Origin: Lichenicola sp964248625
Lineage (GTDB): Bacteria > Pseudomonadota > Alphaproteobacteria > Acetobacterales > Acetobacteraceae
DNA: 14,911 nt
Direction: 5' to 3'
Assembly: GCA_964248625.1 (NCBI GenBank)
Contig: CAXTZG010000093.1
Coordinates: forward strand, 1 to 14,911
Numbering within the stretch: position 1 is the stretch's first letter; every line of letters starts with the position of its first letter. A program made the translations under genes and the position numbers. This document shows positions 13,959 through 14,911 of the stretch, piece by piece. The notes beneath the pieces are model-generated. The model had not been told where the DNA came from, made no database searches, and was given only the letters and a program-made list of their open reading frames with translations.

Positions 13959-14911
13959 TCAGGCTTCGCGGTACCAGAGCAGGACGATGCCGACCAGCAT
14001 GAAGCAGAGCGGCCAGACCCAGCCCGCGATCCGGCCGCCGCGGCCCGGCAGCCTGAGCTCGAGCCAGCGGCCCCAGCCAGCCGCGATGCCGGCCAGCGCC
14101 AGCGGCGTGTGGGTCAGCTCGATCAGCTCGGCATCCTTGACGTTGGCGATCTGGTGGCTGTGCGTCAGCAGCAGCGCGCCGCCGGCCGCCACCATCAGCG
14201 GAAACACCAGGGCGGCCCGCCGGCTCTTCAGCCGTCCGGTCTGCACCGACCACTCGAAGGCGGCGAACACCAGGATCAGCAGCACGAAGATCCGGTGCTG
14301 CACCACCTCCACATCGCGGAAGGCGGCCATGAAGTCCTCGTTGCCGAGCGGCCACACCTCCGGATCGGAGCGCAGCAGCAGGAACACCGCAAGACCCAGG
14401 AACACCACCGGCCAGTGCCGCGCCGGACGCACGCCCGCATGCGCCAGCAGCACCAGTGCCGCGATCGCGATCACGAACAGGCCGGCCCAATGGTGGTTGT
14501 ATTCCGACCAGGCGATGTCGTCGGCGTTGCGCGGCGGCAGGGTGCCGTCGCCGGGCACGAAGGCGGGGGCCGAGACATGGTGCGCGGTGGCGGCCTCGGC
14601 ATCGATCTTGGCCTGCAGCGCCGGGATCGCCAGCACGTCGTGATCGGGCGAGCGCAGCCGCGGCCAGACCGGGCTGTTGCGCTCGATGATCTCGTGGAAG
14701 GTGACGCGGTCCTGCTTCAGGTCGACGGCCGGCGGCACCGAGGTCAGCGAGGCGGCGGCAAAGAAGATCGAGAAGCCGACGCCGATCTCGACCTCGGCGA
14801 AGCGCTTCATCCGCACCACCGATGCCGTCGGGTCGCGACGCAGCCGCTCGGTGACCAGCAGGTTGCCGAAGCCCAGCGCCAGCAGCCCCATGAACAGGCC
14901 GATCTTGGCCA
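13959..14911 (-). CDS. CopD-family copper resistance membrane protein (C-terminal part)
   Basis: An open frame enters from the right edge and ends at 13959, giving 317 visible residues; the N-terminus is missing. The visible start (AKIGLFMGLLALGFGNLL) and the following EVEIGVGFSIFFAAASLTSVPPA match the CopD membrane domain (PF05425-like), which is associated with copper uptake or resistance. A loop (about 60-125 of the visible part) separates this from a second block of about six hydrophobic helices with histidine-rich edges: NHHWAG, THSHQIA and ELTHTPLAL, which could bind metal. This extra C-terminal membrane block is longer than in the classical CopD of about 300 residues, so the complete protein is probably a larger CopD-type fusion. 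Copper as the substrate is family knowledge, not seen here. Confidence 0.82.
   Translation of the reverse strand, partial: AKIGLFMGLLALGFGNLLVTERLRRDPTASVVRMKRFAEVEIGVGFSIFFAAASLTSVPPAVDLKQDRVTFHEIIERNSPVWPRLRSPDHDVLAIPALQAKIDAEAATAHHVSAPAFVPGDGTLPPRNADDIAWSEYNHHWAGLFVIAIAALVLLAHAGVRPARHWPVVFLGLAVFLLLRSDPEVWPLGNEDFMAAFRDVEVVQHRIFVLLILVFAAFEWSVQTGRLKSRRAALVFPLMVAAGGALLLTHSHQIANVKDAELIELTHTPLALAGIAAGWGRWLELRLPGRGGRIAGWVWPLCFMLVGIVLLWYREA

Overview
The window looks like chromosome of a very GC-rich alphaproteobacterium. My best guess is Rhodospirillales/Acetobacteraceae, based on codon use, protein style, and the cluster of lytic transglycosylase, family 4 uracil-DNA glycosylase, secreted TPR protein and ispE. 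That placement is inference; there is no rRNA or marker gene to settle it. I see no tRNA, rRNA, CRISPR array, insertion sequence or phage integrase. Most of the window is ordinary housekeeping and envelope functions.

Layout, left to right. (a) 1-172, minus: the cut-off start of a secreted protein, divergent from an SDR oxidoreductase (271-1044, plus). (b) 1290-3508, plus: an OmpR-type response regulator and an EnvZ-type sensor kinase, followed by a YqaA/DedA-type membrane protein (3603-4178). (c) 4205-6135, minus: a two-gene unit in which a tail-anchored LysM-like protein is followed, with a TGATG overlap, by a membrane-anchored protein with a degenerate metallopeptidase-like motif. A small three-helix membrane protein (6160-6447, plus) diverges from it and then converges on an unrecognised 133-residue protein (6461-6862, minus). 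(d) 6932-9591, minus: ispE and, upstream of it, a secreted TPR protein. Divergent from these are a uracil-DNA glycosylase (9692-10540) and a soluble lytic transglycosylase (10650-12593), both plus. (e) 12600-14911, minus: a CNNM/CorC-type membrane protein and the C-terminal part of a CopD-family copper protein that runs off the right edge.

Functionally, much of the window concerns the envelope: two-component sensing, peptidoglycan turnover, membrane transport or ion handling, and TPR scaffolding. IspE supplies isoprenoid precursors, which include the undecaprenyl carrier used for the cell wall.

The only part that resists ordinary explanation is block (c). Its two coupled genes carry a LysM-like domain with no signal peptide and an HHELSS motif in place of HExxH. 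The divergent neighbour is so close (24 bp between start codons) that at least one promoter must lie inside the opposite gene. This block is the best candidate for something undescribed, but the sequence alone does not show a function.
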